Positions 26,678 to 36,086 are shown, counted from the stretch's first letter. The stretch is DNA of 57,160 nucleotides from Paracoccaceae bacterium (GCA_021741245.1 JAIOYF010000020.1:1-57160); one strand, 5' to 3'. Numbers and translations are program-made. The notes: generated from the letters alone by a model not told the origin.

Positions 26678-27916
26678 ATGAATCCGGCACTTCAAGGGTT
26701 GATCACGATCATCATCGGCGTTGGCGGATGTATCGGCTATTTCTACTTTTCAAATCTGTTCCTGGACAAGGTTCTGTTCCCGGCACGTGGGCCCCATGCA
26801 GGGCGCAACATCACCCGTGCAAACATGATCCGGCCATGGCTGTTTCTGGCCCCGGCGCTGCTCGCCCTGTCGATCTATCTGGCCTATCCGGTGGTTGAGA
26901 CGCTGCGGCTTTCCTTGACGCAGCGTGTGGCAGGGGGCGGCTATGTCTTTGTGGGGGCCGACAACTACCGCGCCATGTTCAAAGAGCCCAAGTTCTGGGA
27001 GGCGCTGAACAACAACCTGTTGTGGCTGATCGTGGTGCCTGCCGCCTCGACCGCTTTTGGGTTGCTTGCGGCGCAACTGTCCGACCGTATTCGCTGGGGC
27101 AATCTGGCGAAGTCGTTGATCTTCATGCCTATGGCAATCTCGTTTGTCGGCGCTGCCGTGATCTGGAAGCTGGTCTATGACACCCGCCCCGTGGATCAGG
27201 AGCAGATCGGTATTTTGAATGCCGTCTGGTTGGCCTTTCAAGGCGGGCCGCTTTCCTTTGTGTTTCTGAAGCTGCTGCCGATTGCCATGATGCTGGCCTT
27301 TTCGGCGCTTGTGGCTTGGGTTGGCTGGCTGTTCGTGCGCCCCATGCTGGGCGGCGAGGGCAAGGTTGCTGCAGCGACCATACCGCTTCGCGTGTTGGTT
27401 GGTGTCGCCGGGCTTTGGTTGATCTGGTTGAGCCTGCGCTCCTCAGTCACGCTGATCGGGGCGGACCTGCCCTACGGTGTGCCGCAAACGTGGCTGACTA
27501 TTCCGTTCTGGAACAGCTTTTTCCTGATGATTGTTCTGGTTTGGATTCAAACTGGCTTTGCCATGGTGATCCTGTCGGCCGCGCTGCGCGGCGTGCCCGA
27601 AGATACCATCGAGGCCGCCATCATCGACGGGGCAAACCCGTTCCAGATCTTTTTCAAGATCAAGATCCCGCAGATCATGGGCACCATCGTTGTGGTCTGG
27701 ACCACTATCACCATCGTCGTGCTCAAGGTCTTTGACATCGTGTTCGCCATGTCGAATGGCCAATGGGAAACGCAGGTTCTGGCCAATTACATGTATGACA
27801 AACTGTTCCGCGCTAATGACTGGGGCATCGGATCGGCATCGGCCATGATCATCATGCTTTTGGTGACACCGATCCTGATCTGGAATGTCTACAACGCCCG
27901 CAAGGAGATGCGCTGA
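26678..27916 (+). CDS. aglF: Alpha-glucoside ABC transporter, permease AglF
   Basis: A 412-residue inner-membrane permease of the MalF type. An N-terminal helix (LITIIIGVGGCIGYFYFSNLFL) precedes the usual core; the EAA loop that contacts the ATPase is EAAIIDGANPFQIFFKIKIPQI near the C-terminal third. ATG 26678 has a GGGGGGAGGGG run upstream; an earlier ATG at 26645 lies in that run and is less likely. It starts about 85 nt after the hairpin behind aglE and ends 2 nt before aglG. Confidence 0.9.
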   Translation: MNPALQGLITIIIGVGGCIGYFYFSNLFLDKVLFPARGPHAGRNITRANMIRPWLFLAPALLALSIYLAYPVVETLRLSLTQRVAGGGYVFVGADNYRAMFKEPKFWEALNNNLLWLIVVPAASTAFGLLAAQLSDRIRWGNLAKSLIFMPMAISFVGAAVIWKLVYDTRPVDQEQIGILNAVWLAFQGGPLSFVFLKLLPIAMMLAFSALVAWVGWLFVRPMLGGEGKVAAATIPLRVLVGVAGLWLIWLSLRSSVTLIGADLPYGVPQTWLTIPFWNSFFLMIVLVWIQTGFAMVILSAALRGVPEDTIEAAIIDGANPFQIFFKIKIPQIMGTIVVVWTTITIVVLKVFDIVFAMSNGQWETQVLANYMYDKLFRANDWGIGSASAMIIMLLVTPILIWNVYNARKEMR

Positions 27917-27918
27917 TC

Positions 27919-29061
27919 ATGGACAACATCGTTGGCAAGAAATCGACCCTGACATGGGCTGTGCATATTTCCATGGGCCTTTTGGTGGCGCTGTGGCTGT
28001 TTCCCACCATCGGGCTGTTTGTGTCGTCTTTCCGCACGGCAGATCAGATCGCGACCTCGGGCTGGTGGTCGTCGCTTTCGACGCAAGAACGCCAAGTGCC
28101 CGCCATTCGGGTCGAGGGCGCGGAACAGCAGATCGACGGGCGCTTTGTGATCGAAGGGCGGTTGTTTGAGGCGACAAATGCCGTCATCAGCGCATGGGGC
28201 ACCTCATCGCGCGAACCTGAGGCCTATGCCCCCGATCAGGTGGTTGAGCTTGAGGGCGGCGCCACGCTCAGCGTTGCAGCCGATGGGGCCTATGTTCTGT
28301 CGAGCCCCGCCACGACCGAGGGCACGCGCCTGCCGCGCATTTTCAGTTCTGCCGCGACACCGCCCGAGTTCACAACGGAAAACTACCGTGCAATCCTTTT
28401 CGATCCAAGGAATGTGGATGGGATGGCCAAGGCGTTCTTCAACACGCTGACCGTGACCATTCCCGCCACGATCATCCCCATTCTGGTGGCAGCCTTTGCG
28501 GCCTATGCCTTGGCATGGATGGATTTTCCGGGGCGAGCGCTTTTGATTGCGGCAATTGTGGGTCTTTTGGTTGTGCCGCTGCAACTGGCGCTTATCCCCC
28601 TGTTGAAGCTGCACAATGAGATCGGGATCGGCAAAGGCTATCTGGGGGTGTGGCTGGCCCATACCGGCTTTGGCCTGCCGCTCGCCATCTATCTGTTGCG
28701 CAACTACATGGTCGGTTTGCCGCGCGACATCATCGAATGTGCAAAGGTTGATGGCGCGTCGGATTTCCAGATCTTTATCAAGATCATCTTGCCGCTGTCA
28801 TTCCCGGCCCTCGCGTCCTTTGCGATCTTCCAGTTTTTGTGGACATGGAATGACCTGCTGGTGGCGCTGGTCTTCTTGCTCGATTCCTCGGGCGAAACCA
28901 CGGTGATGACCAAACAGATCGTAGAGCTTTTGGGCACCCGTGGCGGCAATTGGGAGGTGCTGGCAACCGCCGCCTTCATCAGTATCGCCGTGCCATTGTG
29001 CGTGTTCTTTGCGATGCAGAAATACCTTGTCCGCGGCCTTTTGGCCGGGTCGGTGAAATAG
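27919..29061 (+). CDS. aglG: Alpha-glucoside ABC transporter, permease AglG
   Basis: A 380-residue permease of the MalG type, starting 2 nt after the aglF stop. One N-terminal helix (HISMGLLVALWLFPTIGLFVSSF) is followed by an enlarged periplasmic loop of about 120 residues, as AglG proteins have, then five more helices. The EAA loop is ECAKVDGASDFQIFIKIILPL. The C-terminus YLVRGLLAGSVK is the normal MalG-type end. Pairs with AglF to form the channel and uses AglK for energy. Confidence 0.92.
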   Translation: MDNIVGKKSTLTWAVHISMGLLVALWLFPTIGLFVSSFRTADQIATSGWWSSLSTQERQVPAIRVEGAEQQIDGRFVIEGRLFEATNAVISAWGTSSREPEAYAPDQVVELEGGATLSVAADGAYVLSSPATTEGTRLPRIFSSAATPPEFTTENYRAILFDPRNVDGMAKAFFNTLTVTIPATIIPILVAAFAAYALAWMDFPGRALLIAAIVGLLVVPLQLALIPLLKLHNEIGIGKGYLGVWLAHTGFGLPLAIYLLRNYMVGLPRDIIECAKVDGASDFQIFIKIILPLSFPALASFAIFQFLWTWNDLLVALVFLLDSSGETTVMTKQIVELLGTRGGNWEVLATAAFISIAVPLCVFFAMQKYLVRGLLAGSVK

Positions 29062-29082
29062 AAATACCTCGGGAATGATCAG

Positions 29083-30726
29083 ATGACGACTACGGAACAG
29101 GCAGACCGCATGGTGATCGGGGCGGATGCGGATTGGTGGCGCGGGGCGGTGATCTATCAAATCTATCCGCGCAGCTATCAGGATTCGAACGGCGATGGCG
29201 TGGGCGATCTGGCCGGCATTACCGACCGCCTGCCGTATATCGCGGATCTTGGCGTGGATGCGATCTGGATCAGCCCGTTCTTTACCTCGCCGATGAAAGA
29301 CTTTGGCTATGATGTCTCGGACTACTGTGACGTCGATCCCCTGTTCGGGAGCCTTGCGGATTTTGATGCGCTGGTGGCACGGGCGCATGACCTTGGGTTG
29401 AAGGTGATGATTGATCTGGTGCTGTCGCATACCAGTGACCAGCACCCATGGTTCCGAACCAGCCGCCAGAACCGCACCAACGACAAGGCTGATTGGTATG
29501 TCTGGGCAGAGCCAAAGGGCGATGGCACGCCGCCTAACAACTGGCTGTCGATCTTTGGGGGCAGTGCGTGGTCTTGGGACAGTCGGCGTGAGCAGTATTA
29601 TCTGCACAACTTCCTCACCAGTCAGCCCGACCTGAATTTTCATCACGACCCGGTGCAAGAGGCGCTGTTGGATGTGGCGCGGTTCTGGCTGGCGCGTGGG
29701 GTCAATGGCTTTCGCCTTGATACGATCAATTTCTACATTGCTGACAAGCACTTGCGCGATAACCCGCCATTGCCAAAAGAGCTGCGCAACAACACCATCG
29801 CGCCCTCGGTGAACCCCTATAACCACCAGTTGCACCTGTTTGACAAAAACCAGCCGGAAAACCTTGAATTCCTGCGCAAATTCCGCGCGGTGCTTGATCC
29901 GTTCAACGCCGCTGCGGTGGGCGAGGTGGGCGATGCCCAGCGGGGGCTGGAAATCATGGCCGAATATACCTCGGGCGGTGACAAGGTTCAGATGTGCTAT
30001 CCGTTCGAGATGCTGCAACCTGCGCGCCTGACGGCGGGTTTGCTTGAAGAAACCTTTGCCAGAATGGCCGCCGTGGCCCCCGATTGCTGGCCGTGCTGGG
30101 CCTATTCCAACCATGATGTGGTGCGTCATGTCACCCGCTGGGGCCTGTCTGATACGGCAGCACGGGCTTATACAGTTTTGCTGATGTGCCTGCGCGGATC
30201 TGTTTGCCTGTATCAGGGCGAGGAGCTGGCCCTGCCAGAGGCCGACATTGCCTTTGAAGATCTGCAAGACCCCTATGGGATCGAATTCTGGCCCGAGTTC
30301 AAAGGCCGCGATGGCTGCCGCACCCCGATGGTGTGGCAAGCCGACAATGGCATGGGCGGCTTTAGTGAGGGCAAGCCTTGGTTGCCGGTCACATCCGCCC
30401 ATCTGGGTCGGGCGGTTTCGGCGCAGACCGATGACCCTGCCTCCATGCTCAGCCATTATCGCAGCGCTTTGGCCTTTCGCCGCGCCCACCCCGTGCTGCG
30501 GGACGGGGCGATTGACGGGCCGCGCGCGCATGGCGATTTGACGGTGTTCTGCCGCGTTGGGGAGGAGGAGATCTTTTGCGCCTTCAATCTGGGTGACAAG
30601 GTGGTCACCGCGCAACTGCCCGATGGGCAATGGTCTGACATTGGAACGGAACTTGGCAGCACAAAGGCCGAAGGGACAGCGGTCACGCTGGGGCCCTGGG
30701 GCTTTTGCCTGATGCACAAACGTTAA
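29083..30726 (+). CDS. aglA: Alpha-glucosidase, GH13
   Basis: A 547-residue cytosolic GH13 enzyme that splits imported alpha-glucosides. Visible regions: YQIYPRSYQDSNGDGVGDL, DLVLSHTSDQHPWF, the nucleophile D213 in GFRLDTINFY, the acid/base E281 in VGEVGD, and the transition-state Asp D345 in SNHDVVRH. No signal peptide. It lies between aglG and aglK, the order found in the alpha-glucoside locus of rhizobia and Rhodobacter. The released glucose would be phosphorylated by the nearby Glk. Confidence 0.93.
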   Translation: MTTTEQADRMVIGADADWWRGAVIYQIYPRSYQDSNGDGVGDLAGITDRLPYIADLGVDAIWISPFFTSPMKDFGYDVSDYCDVDPLFGSLADFDALVARAHDLGLKVMIDLVLSHTSDQHPWFRTSRQNRTNDKADWYVWAEPKGDGTPPNNWLSIFGGSAWSWDSRREQYYLHNFLTSQPDLNFHHDPVQEALLDVARFWLARGVNGFRLDTINFYIADKHLRDNPPLPKELRNNTIAPSVNPYNHQLHLFDKNQPENLEFLRKFRAVLDPFNAAAVGEVGDAQRGLEIMAEYTSGGDKVQMCYPFEMLQPARLTAGLLEETFARMAAVAPDCWPCWAYSNHDVVRHVTRWGLSDTAARAYTVLLMCLRGSVCLYQGEELALPEADIAFEDLQDPYGIEFWPEFKGRDGCRTPMVWQADNGMGGFSEGKPWLPVTSAHLGRAVSAQTDDPASMLSHYRSALAFRRAHPVLRDGAIDGPRAHGDLTVFCRVGEEEIFCAFNLGDKVVTAQLPDGQWSDIGTELGSTKAEGTAVTLGPWGFCLMHKR

Positions 30727-30741
30727 GGGAGGGGAACCTGA

Positions 30742-31827
30742 ATGGCCGAACTGAAACTGGTGAATGTCGAAAAGGCCTATGGTGAGGTCAAGGTTCTGTC
30801 GAACATCAACCTCGACATCAAGACGGGCGAATTGATCGTGTTTGTCGGCCCGTCGGGTTGCGGCAAGTCAACGCTGCTGCGCATGGTTGCGGGGCTAGAG
30901 CGGATCACGGGCGGTGACTTCAGCATTGATGGCGAGCGCATGAATGACGTGCCGCCGGCGCAGCGCGGCATCGCGATGGTGTTCCAATCCTACGCGCTTT
31001 ACCCGCATATGACGGTGCGCGACAACATGAGCTTTGCGCTGAAAATCGCCAAGAAAACCCCGGCCGAGATTGACGCCGCCGTCGCCAAGGCCGCCAAGAT
31101 CTTGCAGCTTGAACCCTATCTTGACCGTCTGCCAAAGGCGCTTTCGGGGGGGCAACGGCAGCGCGTGGCCATCGGGCGCAGCATCGTGCGCGATCCAAAG
31201 GTCTATCTGTTTGACGAGCCGCTGTCGAACCTTGACGCCGCCTTGCGCGTTGCAACCCGGATCGAGATTGCGCAGCTCAAGGAATCGATGCCCAACTCCA
31301 CCATGATCTATGTGACCCATGATCAGGTCGAGGCGATGACCCTTGCCACCCGGATCGTTGTTCTGGCGGGCGGCGGGATTTCGCAGGTCGGCTCCCCGCT
31401 GGAGCTTTATGAACGGCCCCAGAACGAATTCGTAGCCCAGTTCATCGGCAGCCCGGCCATGAACCTGATGGCGGGCGAGGTGGTGGAAACCGGGGCATCG
31501 ACGCTGGTCAAGCTGGACAATGGCGGTGTTGCACGCTCTGCCATTCCGACGCAGGCGGCGGATATGGGCCTGCGGGTGAATATCGGCGTGCGGCCCGAGG
31601 ATTTGTTGGCCACCACGCTGGAGCCGATCTTTACCGGCGAGGTCGAGATTACCGAGGCTTTGGGCGAAGTGACGCTGCTCTATTTCAAGCGGCAGGGCGG
31701 CGATGCGCAGGTTGTGGCAAAGCTGCCCGGCATTCATAAAGAGTTGCGGCGCACCAAGGTCGCCTTGGGGGCTGACCCCGCCAAGGTGCATATGTTCGCC
31801 AATGGAACAAGCCTGCTCTATCGTTGA
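30742..31827 (+). CDS. aglK: Alpha-glucoside ABC transporter, ATP-binding protein
   Basis: A 361-residue MalK/UgpC-type ATPase. Walker A GPSGCGKST, Q-loop VFQSYALYPHMTV, signature LSGGQRQRVAIGRSIVRDP, Walker B VYLFDEPLSNLD and the switch His in YVTHDQVEAMT. From about residue 235 is the OB/TOBE regulatory domain (QFIGSPAMNLM, NIGVRPEDL). GGGAGGGG precedes the ATG. Last gene of aglEFGAK, followed by a strong terminator. Confidence 0.93.
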   Translation: MAELKLVNVEKAYGEVKVLSNINLDIKTGELIVFVGPSGCGKSTLLRMVAGLERITGGDFSIDGERMNDVPPAQRGIAMVFQSYALYPHMTVRDNMSFALKIAKKTPAEIDAAVAKAAKILQLEPYLDRLPKALSGGQRQRVAIGRSIVRDPKVYLFDEPLSNLDAALRVATRIEIAQLKESMPNSTMIYVTHDQVEAMTLATRIVVLAGGGISQVGSPLELYERPQNEFVAQFIGSPAMNLMAGEVVETGASTLVKLDNGGVARSAIPTQAADMGLRVNIGVRPEDLLATTLEPIFTGEVEITEALGEVTLLYFKRQGGDAQVVAKLPGIHKELRRTKVALGADPAKVHMFANGTSLLYR

Positions 31828-31850
31828 TCCGTCCCCGGATCGGCAGAAAC

Positions 31851-31876
31851 GGCCCCGCAGTCGCGGGGCCTTTTTC
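31851..31876. terminator. Rho-independent terminator after aglK
   Basis: Stem GGCCCCGC (31851-31858), 4-nt loop, GCGGGGCC (31863-31870), then TTTTT. It ends the agl operon; read on the other strand it also lies directly behind the small gene at 31875-32006. Confidence 0.9.
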
Positions 31877-32006
31877 ATTTCAACAGGCTCACCAGACCCC
31901 AAAGGGCCAGATAGATCAGGCTCGCTGCACTTGCCAAAAGAGTTGGCACCCACAGGGTAAGCCGGGGCGCGGGGGCAACGGGTTTGGGACGGGACTGTTT
32001 TGACAT
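31875..32006 (-). CDS. Predicted 43-residue single-helix membrane protein
   Basis: A short frame: MSKQSRPKPVAPAPRLT at the N-terminus, basic and Pro-rich, then one hydrophobic helix (LWVPTLLASAASLIYLALWG) and an end VSLLK. The positive-inside rule puts the N-terminus in the cytoplasm. GGGGG lies close ahead of the ATG. The stop abuts the shared terminator hairpin, and the gene fills an otherwise empty gap between aglK and the next + strand gene, both of which favour it being real. No known family is recognised. Confidence 0.6.
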   Translation of the reverse strand: MSKQSRPKPVAPAPRLTLWVPTLLASAASLIYLALWGLVSLLK

Positions 32007-32051
32007 ACCCCCATTAAGCCCCCCTTTAGTTCTTTATGCGTTAACGATGAA

Positions 32052-32918
32052 ATGCAGATTGAATGGCAACAGGTGGATGGGGCGGGCGACGGTTTTGACT
32101 GGCCGCAGGCGGCCCCCTTGCAGCAAACGCAGGTCTATGCGGCGGCCTGCCGGGCGCAGGGCGCGCGCCTTGCCCATGCCCGGTTTGTTGAGGGTGGGCA
32201 CAGCTTGGGCCATGCGCTGCTGCTGGAGCGGCGGGGGATCCGGCTGTGCCTGCGCGGGCCGGTCTGGGCCGAACCCATGTCTCCGGACCGACAGCGCGCG
32301 GGACTGCGGCTTTTGGCGCGACGGGCGGCGGGGGCGATGCTTGCCTTGCCCGGTGCGCCGGTCGCGGGTTTTGGCCTTGTGCCGTTGATGACACCACGCC
32401 ACGTGGCCCTTTGGGATCTGACGCCAGACGCGCCTGCCTTGTTGGCCGCCATGCAGGGCAAATGGCGCAACCGGCTGTCCCGATCCTTGCGCCTTGGCAT
32501 CGCGGCAGAGCGCGGCACGCCACGCCATCTGCCCGAACTTGTCGCGGCCGAGGGGGCGCAGCGCCGGGCGCGGGGGTATCGGGCACTTTCAGCGGACTTC
32601 ACCCTGTCGCTTGCCCCGGCAAACCTGCGGATCTGGCTGTGGCGGTCCAAGGGGCGGATTGAGGCCAGCATGTGCTTTGTCCGGCATGGCACTTGGGCCA
32701 GCTATCACCTTGGCCACGCCAGCCCCTTGGCGCGGGAGGCGGGCGCCCACGGGGTGATGCTTTGGCATGCTGCACAGAATTTGCGGGCCGAAGGGGTGGA
32801 AACCTTGGATCTGGGCGATGTGAACACCGAAGATGCGCCCGGTCTTGCGCATTTCAAACTGGGCACCGGGGCGCGGCTTTGTGCCTTGGGCCCGCTTTGC
32901 TGGGTCTTGCCGGGCTGA
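32052..32918 (+). CDS. FemAB/GNAT-type acyltransferase-like protein
   Basis: A 288-residue soluble protein. The middle reads MQGKWRNRLSRSLRLGI, followed after about 45 residues by NLRIWLWRSKGRIEASMCFVRHGTWASYHLGHASP and ending with GVETLDLGDVNTEDAPGLAHFKLGTGAR. The KWRNRLSR plus the late LDLGDVNTEDAPGLAHFK pattern is that of lipid II-type FemABX or BioF2-like acetyltransferase proteins (a double GNAT fold). It probably transfers an acyl or aminoacyl group; the acceptor is unknown. It stands alone, divergent from the 43-residue gene. Confidence 0.65.
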   Translation: MQIEWQQVDGAGDGFDWPQAAPLQQTQVYAAACRAQGARLAHARFVEGGHSLGHALLLERRGIRLCLRGPVWAEPMSPDRQRAGLRLLARRAAGAMLALPGAPVAGFGLVPLMTPRHVALWDLTPDAPALLAAMQGKWRNRLSRSLRLGIAAERGTPRHLPELVAAEGAQRRARGYRALSADFTLSLAPANLRIWLWRSKGRIEASMCFVRHGTWASYHLGHASPLAREAGAHGVMLWHAAQNLRAEGVETLDLGDVNTEDAPGLAHFKLGTGARLCALGPLCWVLPG

Positions 32919-33011
32919 CTCTGTTGGCCACTGCGGAGAGCAATTCTGGTCTGGAAATCGCTCGTCCCACCTGCCATGACTGATGGGCAAATATCGGGGG
33001 GCACCATTGCC

Positions 33012-33794
33012 ATGATCACACCAGAAACCGTCACAGCCTATCAGCGCGATGGGGCCGTCTTGATCAAGGGGCTTTGGCGCGACTGGGTCGAGCGGTTGCG
33101 CGATGGTGTTGAGGCCAATATGGCCAGCCCAAGCCCGTCACTGATGGCCACCCTCAAACCGGGCGAGGCGGGGCGCTTTTTTGACGACTATTGCAATTGG
33201 TCGCGCATCCCCGCCTTTGAGGAAGTGATTTTTCAATCTGACGTGGCGGATGTGGCGGCGCAGTTGATGGGCAGCGAGAGGGTGCAGCTGTTTCATGACC
33301 ATGTGCTGGTCAAGGAACCCGGCACCAACAAGCCCACCCCATGGCACACCGATGGCCCCTATTACTTTGTCGAGGGGCGGCAGACTGTCAGCTTCTGGTC
33401 GCCGCTGGACCCTGTGCGGGAGGCAAGCCTGCGCTGCGTTGCGGGCAGCCATCTGTGGCCGCGCGACGTGCTGCCCACCCGCTGGATGAGCGAGACAGAT
33501 TTTTATCCCGGGAACCACGATTACATGCCCATCCCGGACCCCGAGGCCGAAGGGATGCAGATCTTGGAATGTGAGATGGAGCCGGGCGATGCCGTGGCCT
33601 TTCACTATCGCACCCTGCACGGCACACGGGGCAACACCACCACCAACCGCCGCCGCGCGTTTTCTTTGCGACTGGTGGGCGAGGATGCCCGCTATGTTGA
33701 CAGGCCCGGTCCAACCTCGCCGCCGTTTGTCGGCCATGGGATGCAGCCGGGCGCACGCTTGCGCGAGGATTGGTTCCCGGTTCTGCGGGGTTAA
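33012..33794 (+). CDS. Phytanoyl-CoA dioxygenase (PhyH) family protein
   Basis: An Fe(II)/2-oxoglutarate-dependent oxygenase of 260 residues (272 if ATG 32976 is used; 33012 is preferred because a GGGGGG run precedes it). Metal ligands H112 and D114 in PWHTDGPYY, distal His H203 in YRTLHGT, and the 2-oxoglutarate Arg in NRRRAFSLR. PGDAVAFHYRTLHG is the usual end of the jelly roll. It would hydroxylate a small substrate; PhyH relatives act on fatty acyl-CoA, ectoine or phosphonates, and the substrate cannot be told here. Confidence 0.82.
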   Translation: MITPETVTAYQRDGAVLIKGLWRDWVERLRDGVEANMASPSPSLMATLKPGEAGRFFDDYCNWSRIPAFEEVIFQSDVADVAAQLMGSERVQLFHDHVLVKEPGTNKPTPWHTDGPYYFVEGRQTVSFWSPLDPVREASLRCVAGSHLWPRDVLPTRWMSETDFYPGNHDYMPIPDPEAEGMQILECEMEPGDAVAFHYRTLHGTRGNTTTNRRRAFSLRLVGEDARYVDRPGPTSPPFVGHGMQPGARLREDWFPVLRG

Positions 33795-33878
33795 AAGGAG
33801 GTTTCGGCCCCCAACTGCCCCTTGCCATTTCCCTGCGACAGGGGCCTAAAAGGCGCAGCGTGCAGAAAGGCGTCACAG

Positions 33879-34874
33879 ATGATCCAAGATCCGCCGGGGT
33901 TTCGGCCAAAGAACCATCCGCCGCCTGAGTTTCCGGCCAAGCGCCAGCCCGCCTTTGCCCGCACACCGCCCGCGATCTTTTCGCCGATGGCGGGATTGCT
34001 TGGCCTGTCGCTGGCATTGGAGCGGAGCCTTGTCGGACTGGGCCAGCCTGACAGTCTGGCGCGACTGGTCATGGGCCTTGTGGTGGGTCTTTGGGTCTTT
34101 ATGGCCTTTTCCTATGGCATGAAACTGGTCCGCCGCCCTGCGGTTTTGGCTGAAGACCTGCGCACGGTTCCGGGGCGCGCTGGCCTTGCGGCAGGCACGG
34201 TCGGGGCGATGCTGCTGGGGTCGATCCTCAGTTTTGTGGACCCTAGAGTTGCCTATGGCGCGGTCTGGGTGGGCCTTGGTCTGCATGCGATCTTGGCGGT
34301 TTTTGTGGTGAAAGCGCTGTGGGCAGCCCCGGCTGAAGGGCGGGGTGTCACCCCCGCGTGGCATCTGCATTTCGTGGGCTTTATCGTTGGGGGCTTGGCT
34401 GCGGCGGCCCTTGGGGCGGATGCCTTGGCCACCGCCATTCTCTGGGCAACCACGCCGATCGCGCTTGGTATCTGGGCGATCAGCCTGTGGCAATTGATCA
34501 AGCGCATTCCGCCCGCCCCGTTGCGGCCGCTCTTGGCCTTTCATCTGGCCCCGGCAAGCCTGTTTGCCAGCATTTGCGGCCTGTTGGGCATGCCCTTCAT
34601 CGCGCTGATCTGGCTGGGATTTGGGGCCATGATCTTGCTTGCCATGATCCTGAGCACCCGGTGGATCCTTGCTTCGGGGTTTTCACCGCTTTGGGGGGCC
34701 TTCACCTTTCCGATGGCGGCCTATGCCTCGGCGTTGCTGATCAACGGCTGGATCGTGCCGGGGGCCGTGTTTACGGCCTTTTTGCTGGTGGCCAATCCGT
34801 GGATTGCGTGGCGCATCTTGCGCATGTGGCCCGGCGGCCAACTTGCCGCCAAGACTAATGCCGCAACCGCCTAG
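33879..34874 (+). CDS. TDT-family (TehA/SLAC1-like) membrane transporter
   Basis: A 331-residue protein with a Pro-rich cytoplasmic N-terminus (residues 1-30) and ten hydrophobic helices, starting with FSPMAGLLGLSLALERSL. The pattern of GLxGLAL-like start and FSPLWGAFTFPMAAYASALL near the end is that of tellurite-resistance/dicarboxylate (TDT) transporters, which include TehA and the SLAC1 anion channels. It may pass an organic acid or inorganic anion. ATG 33879. It converges with the mct-like gene so tightly that both stop codons lie in one CTAG. Confidence 0.75.
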   Translation: MIQDPPGFRPKNHPPPEFPAKRQPAFARTPPAIFSPMAGLLGLSLALERSLVGLGQPDSLARLVMGLVVGLWVFMAFSYGMKLVRRPAVLAEDLRTVPGRAGLAAGTVGAMLLGSILSFVDPRVAYGAVWVGLGLHAILAVFVVKALWAAPAEGRGVTPAWHLHFVGFIVGGLAAAALGADALATAILWATTPIALGIWAISLWQLIKRIPPAPLRPLLAFHLAPASLFASICGLLGMPFIALIWLGFGAMILLAMILSTRWILASGFSPLWGAFTFPMAAYASALLINGWIVPGAVFTAFLLVANPWIAWRILRMWPGGQLAAKTNAATA

Positions 34875-36085
34875 GCCTGCGCGACGATTCCGGCATCCAT
34901 CAGGCGGCCAATCTCGCCCGAGGCAAGGCCAATGACATCGGCAAGGATCTCTTCGCTGTGCTGGCCCAGGCGTGGTGCAGGCGCGGGGGGCAAACGGTCC
35001 ACCCCGGAAAACCCGATGGGAGAGGCAGGCACCACATAACTGCCGATCCCGGGCTGGTCCACTTGGGCAAACATCGGGTTTGCGGTCGACAGATCGGGAT
35101 CGTCGCGAACCGCTGTGGCAAAGCTGCGGAAGGGGGCCCAGGTCAGGCCCGCCTTGTCGAAGATTTGACCCACCTCGGCCAGATCACGCGCAGCGAACCA
35201 CGGCGCGAACAAGGCGGCCAGCGCGTGGCGCGCGGCCCAGCGATTGCCCTCGGCCTGCAAATCAAGGCCCAGCGCTTGGCCGATGGCGGCCACCTCTGCC
35301 TCCATCCCCAGCACCTTGACCACGCCTCGCCATTGGCGTTCCGTCAGGCCAATCACCATGACCCGCGATCCGCAGCGGCACAGGAAATCTTGCCCAAACG
35401 CCCCGTAAAGCGCATTGCCAGACTTTGGGCGATCCACACCATTGACCGCCACTTCGGCCAGAATTCCCAAGTTGCCCATCATCGCCGCCGCTACATCCTT
35501 GAGCGACAGTTCCGCAATCTGCCCAAGGCCGGTGCGCATCCGGTGGCGCTCGGCGGCCAAAAGCGCCTGCACCACCATGCCCCCCGCCATGCAATCCCAT
35601 GCGGGCAGCATATGGGCGACTGGGTCTTGGCTGCCCTCGGGGCCCGTGGCCATGGGAAAGCCAAGCGAGGGGTTCACGGTGTAATCCACCGCAGGCTCAC
35701 CCCGCCGCGTGCCGATCAGGCTGACCATGATCAGGTCTTCGCGCAGGGCCGAAAGGGCGGGATAGTCCATCCATCCCCGCACCCGCAGGTTGGTCAGAAA
35801 CATCCCTGCGTCCGGGCCCGGGGCGGTGATCAGCCGGGTGATGATCTCTTGGCCTTCAGGGTGGGTCATGTCGATGGCGAGAGAGCGTTTGCCCTTGTTC
35901 AACCCGGCCCAGAAAAGGCTGGCCCCGCTGTCGGTCACGGGCCAGCGATGCGCATCAAGCCCGCCTTGCAGCCGGTCAAAGCGGATCACATCCGCCCCCA
36001 TTTGCGCCAAAGTCATGCCTGCCAAAGGCACCGCCACAAAGGCCGATCCTTCGACGACCCGCATTCCACTAAGGATTCCAGTCAT
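34871..36085 (-). CDS. mct: Class III CoA-transferase family; likely mesaconyl-CoA C1-C4 CoA transferase (2-methylfumaryl-CoA isomerase)
   Basis: A 404-residue CaiB/BaiF-type protein. The N-terminus GMRVVEGSAFVAVPLAGMTLAQMGADVIRFD, then WAGLNKGKRSLAIDM and the later GRRGEPAVDYTVNP segment closely resemble Mct, which moves CoA within mesaconyl-CoA from the C1 to the C4 carboxyl. The gene upstream in the same operon (1-nt gap, TAACATG) encodes a matching mesaconyl-C4-CoA hydratase-like protein, which strongly supports this reading over a general CoA-transferase. Together they would convert mesaconyl-CoA to citramalyl-CoA as in the 3-hydroxypropionate bicycle. Start ATG 36085. Confidence 0.78.
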   Translation of the reverse strand: MTGILSGMRVVEGSAFVAVPLAGMTLAQMGADVIRFDRLQGGLDAHRWPVTDSGASLFWAGLNKGKRSLAIDMTHPEGQEIITRLITAPGPDAGMFLTNLRVRGWMDYPALSALREDLIMVSLIGTRRGEPAVDYTVNPSLGFPMATGPEGSQDPVAHMLPAWDCMAGGMVVQALLAAERHRMRTGLGQIAELSLKDVAAAMMGNLGILAEVAVNGVDRPKSGNALYGAFGQDFLCRCGSRVMVIGLTERQWRGVVKVLGMEAEVAAIGQALGLDLQAEGNRWAARHALAALFAPWFAARDLAEVGQIFDKAGLTWAPFRSFATAVRDDPDLSTANPMFAQVDQPGIGSYVVPASPIGFSGVDRLPPAPAPRLGQHSEEILADVIGLASGEIGRLMDAGIVAQA

Positions 36086-36086
36086 G

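Noticed and set aside
28798-30717. Minus-strand frame of 639 codons opposite aglG/aglA
   Set aside because: GH13 and permease motifs prove the plus-strand genes; the shadow has no domain.
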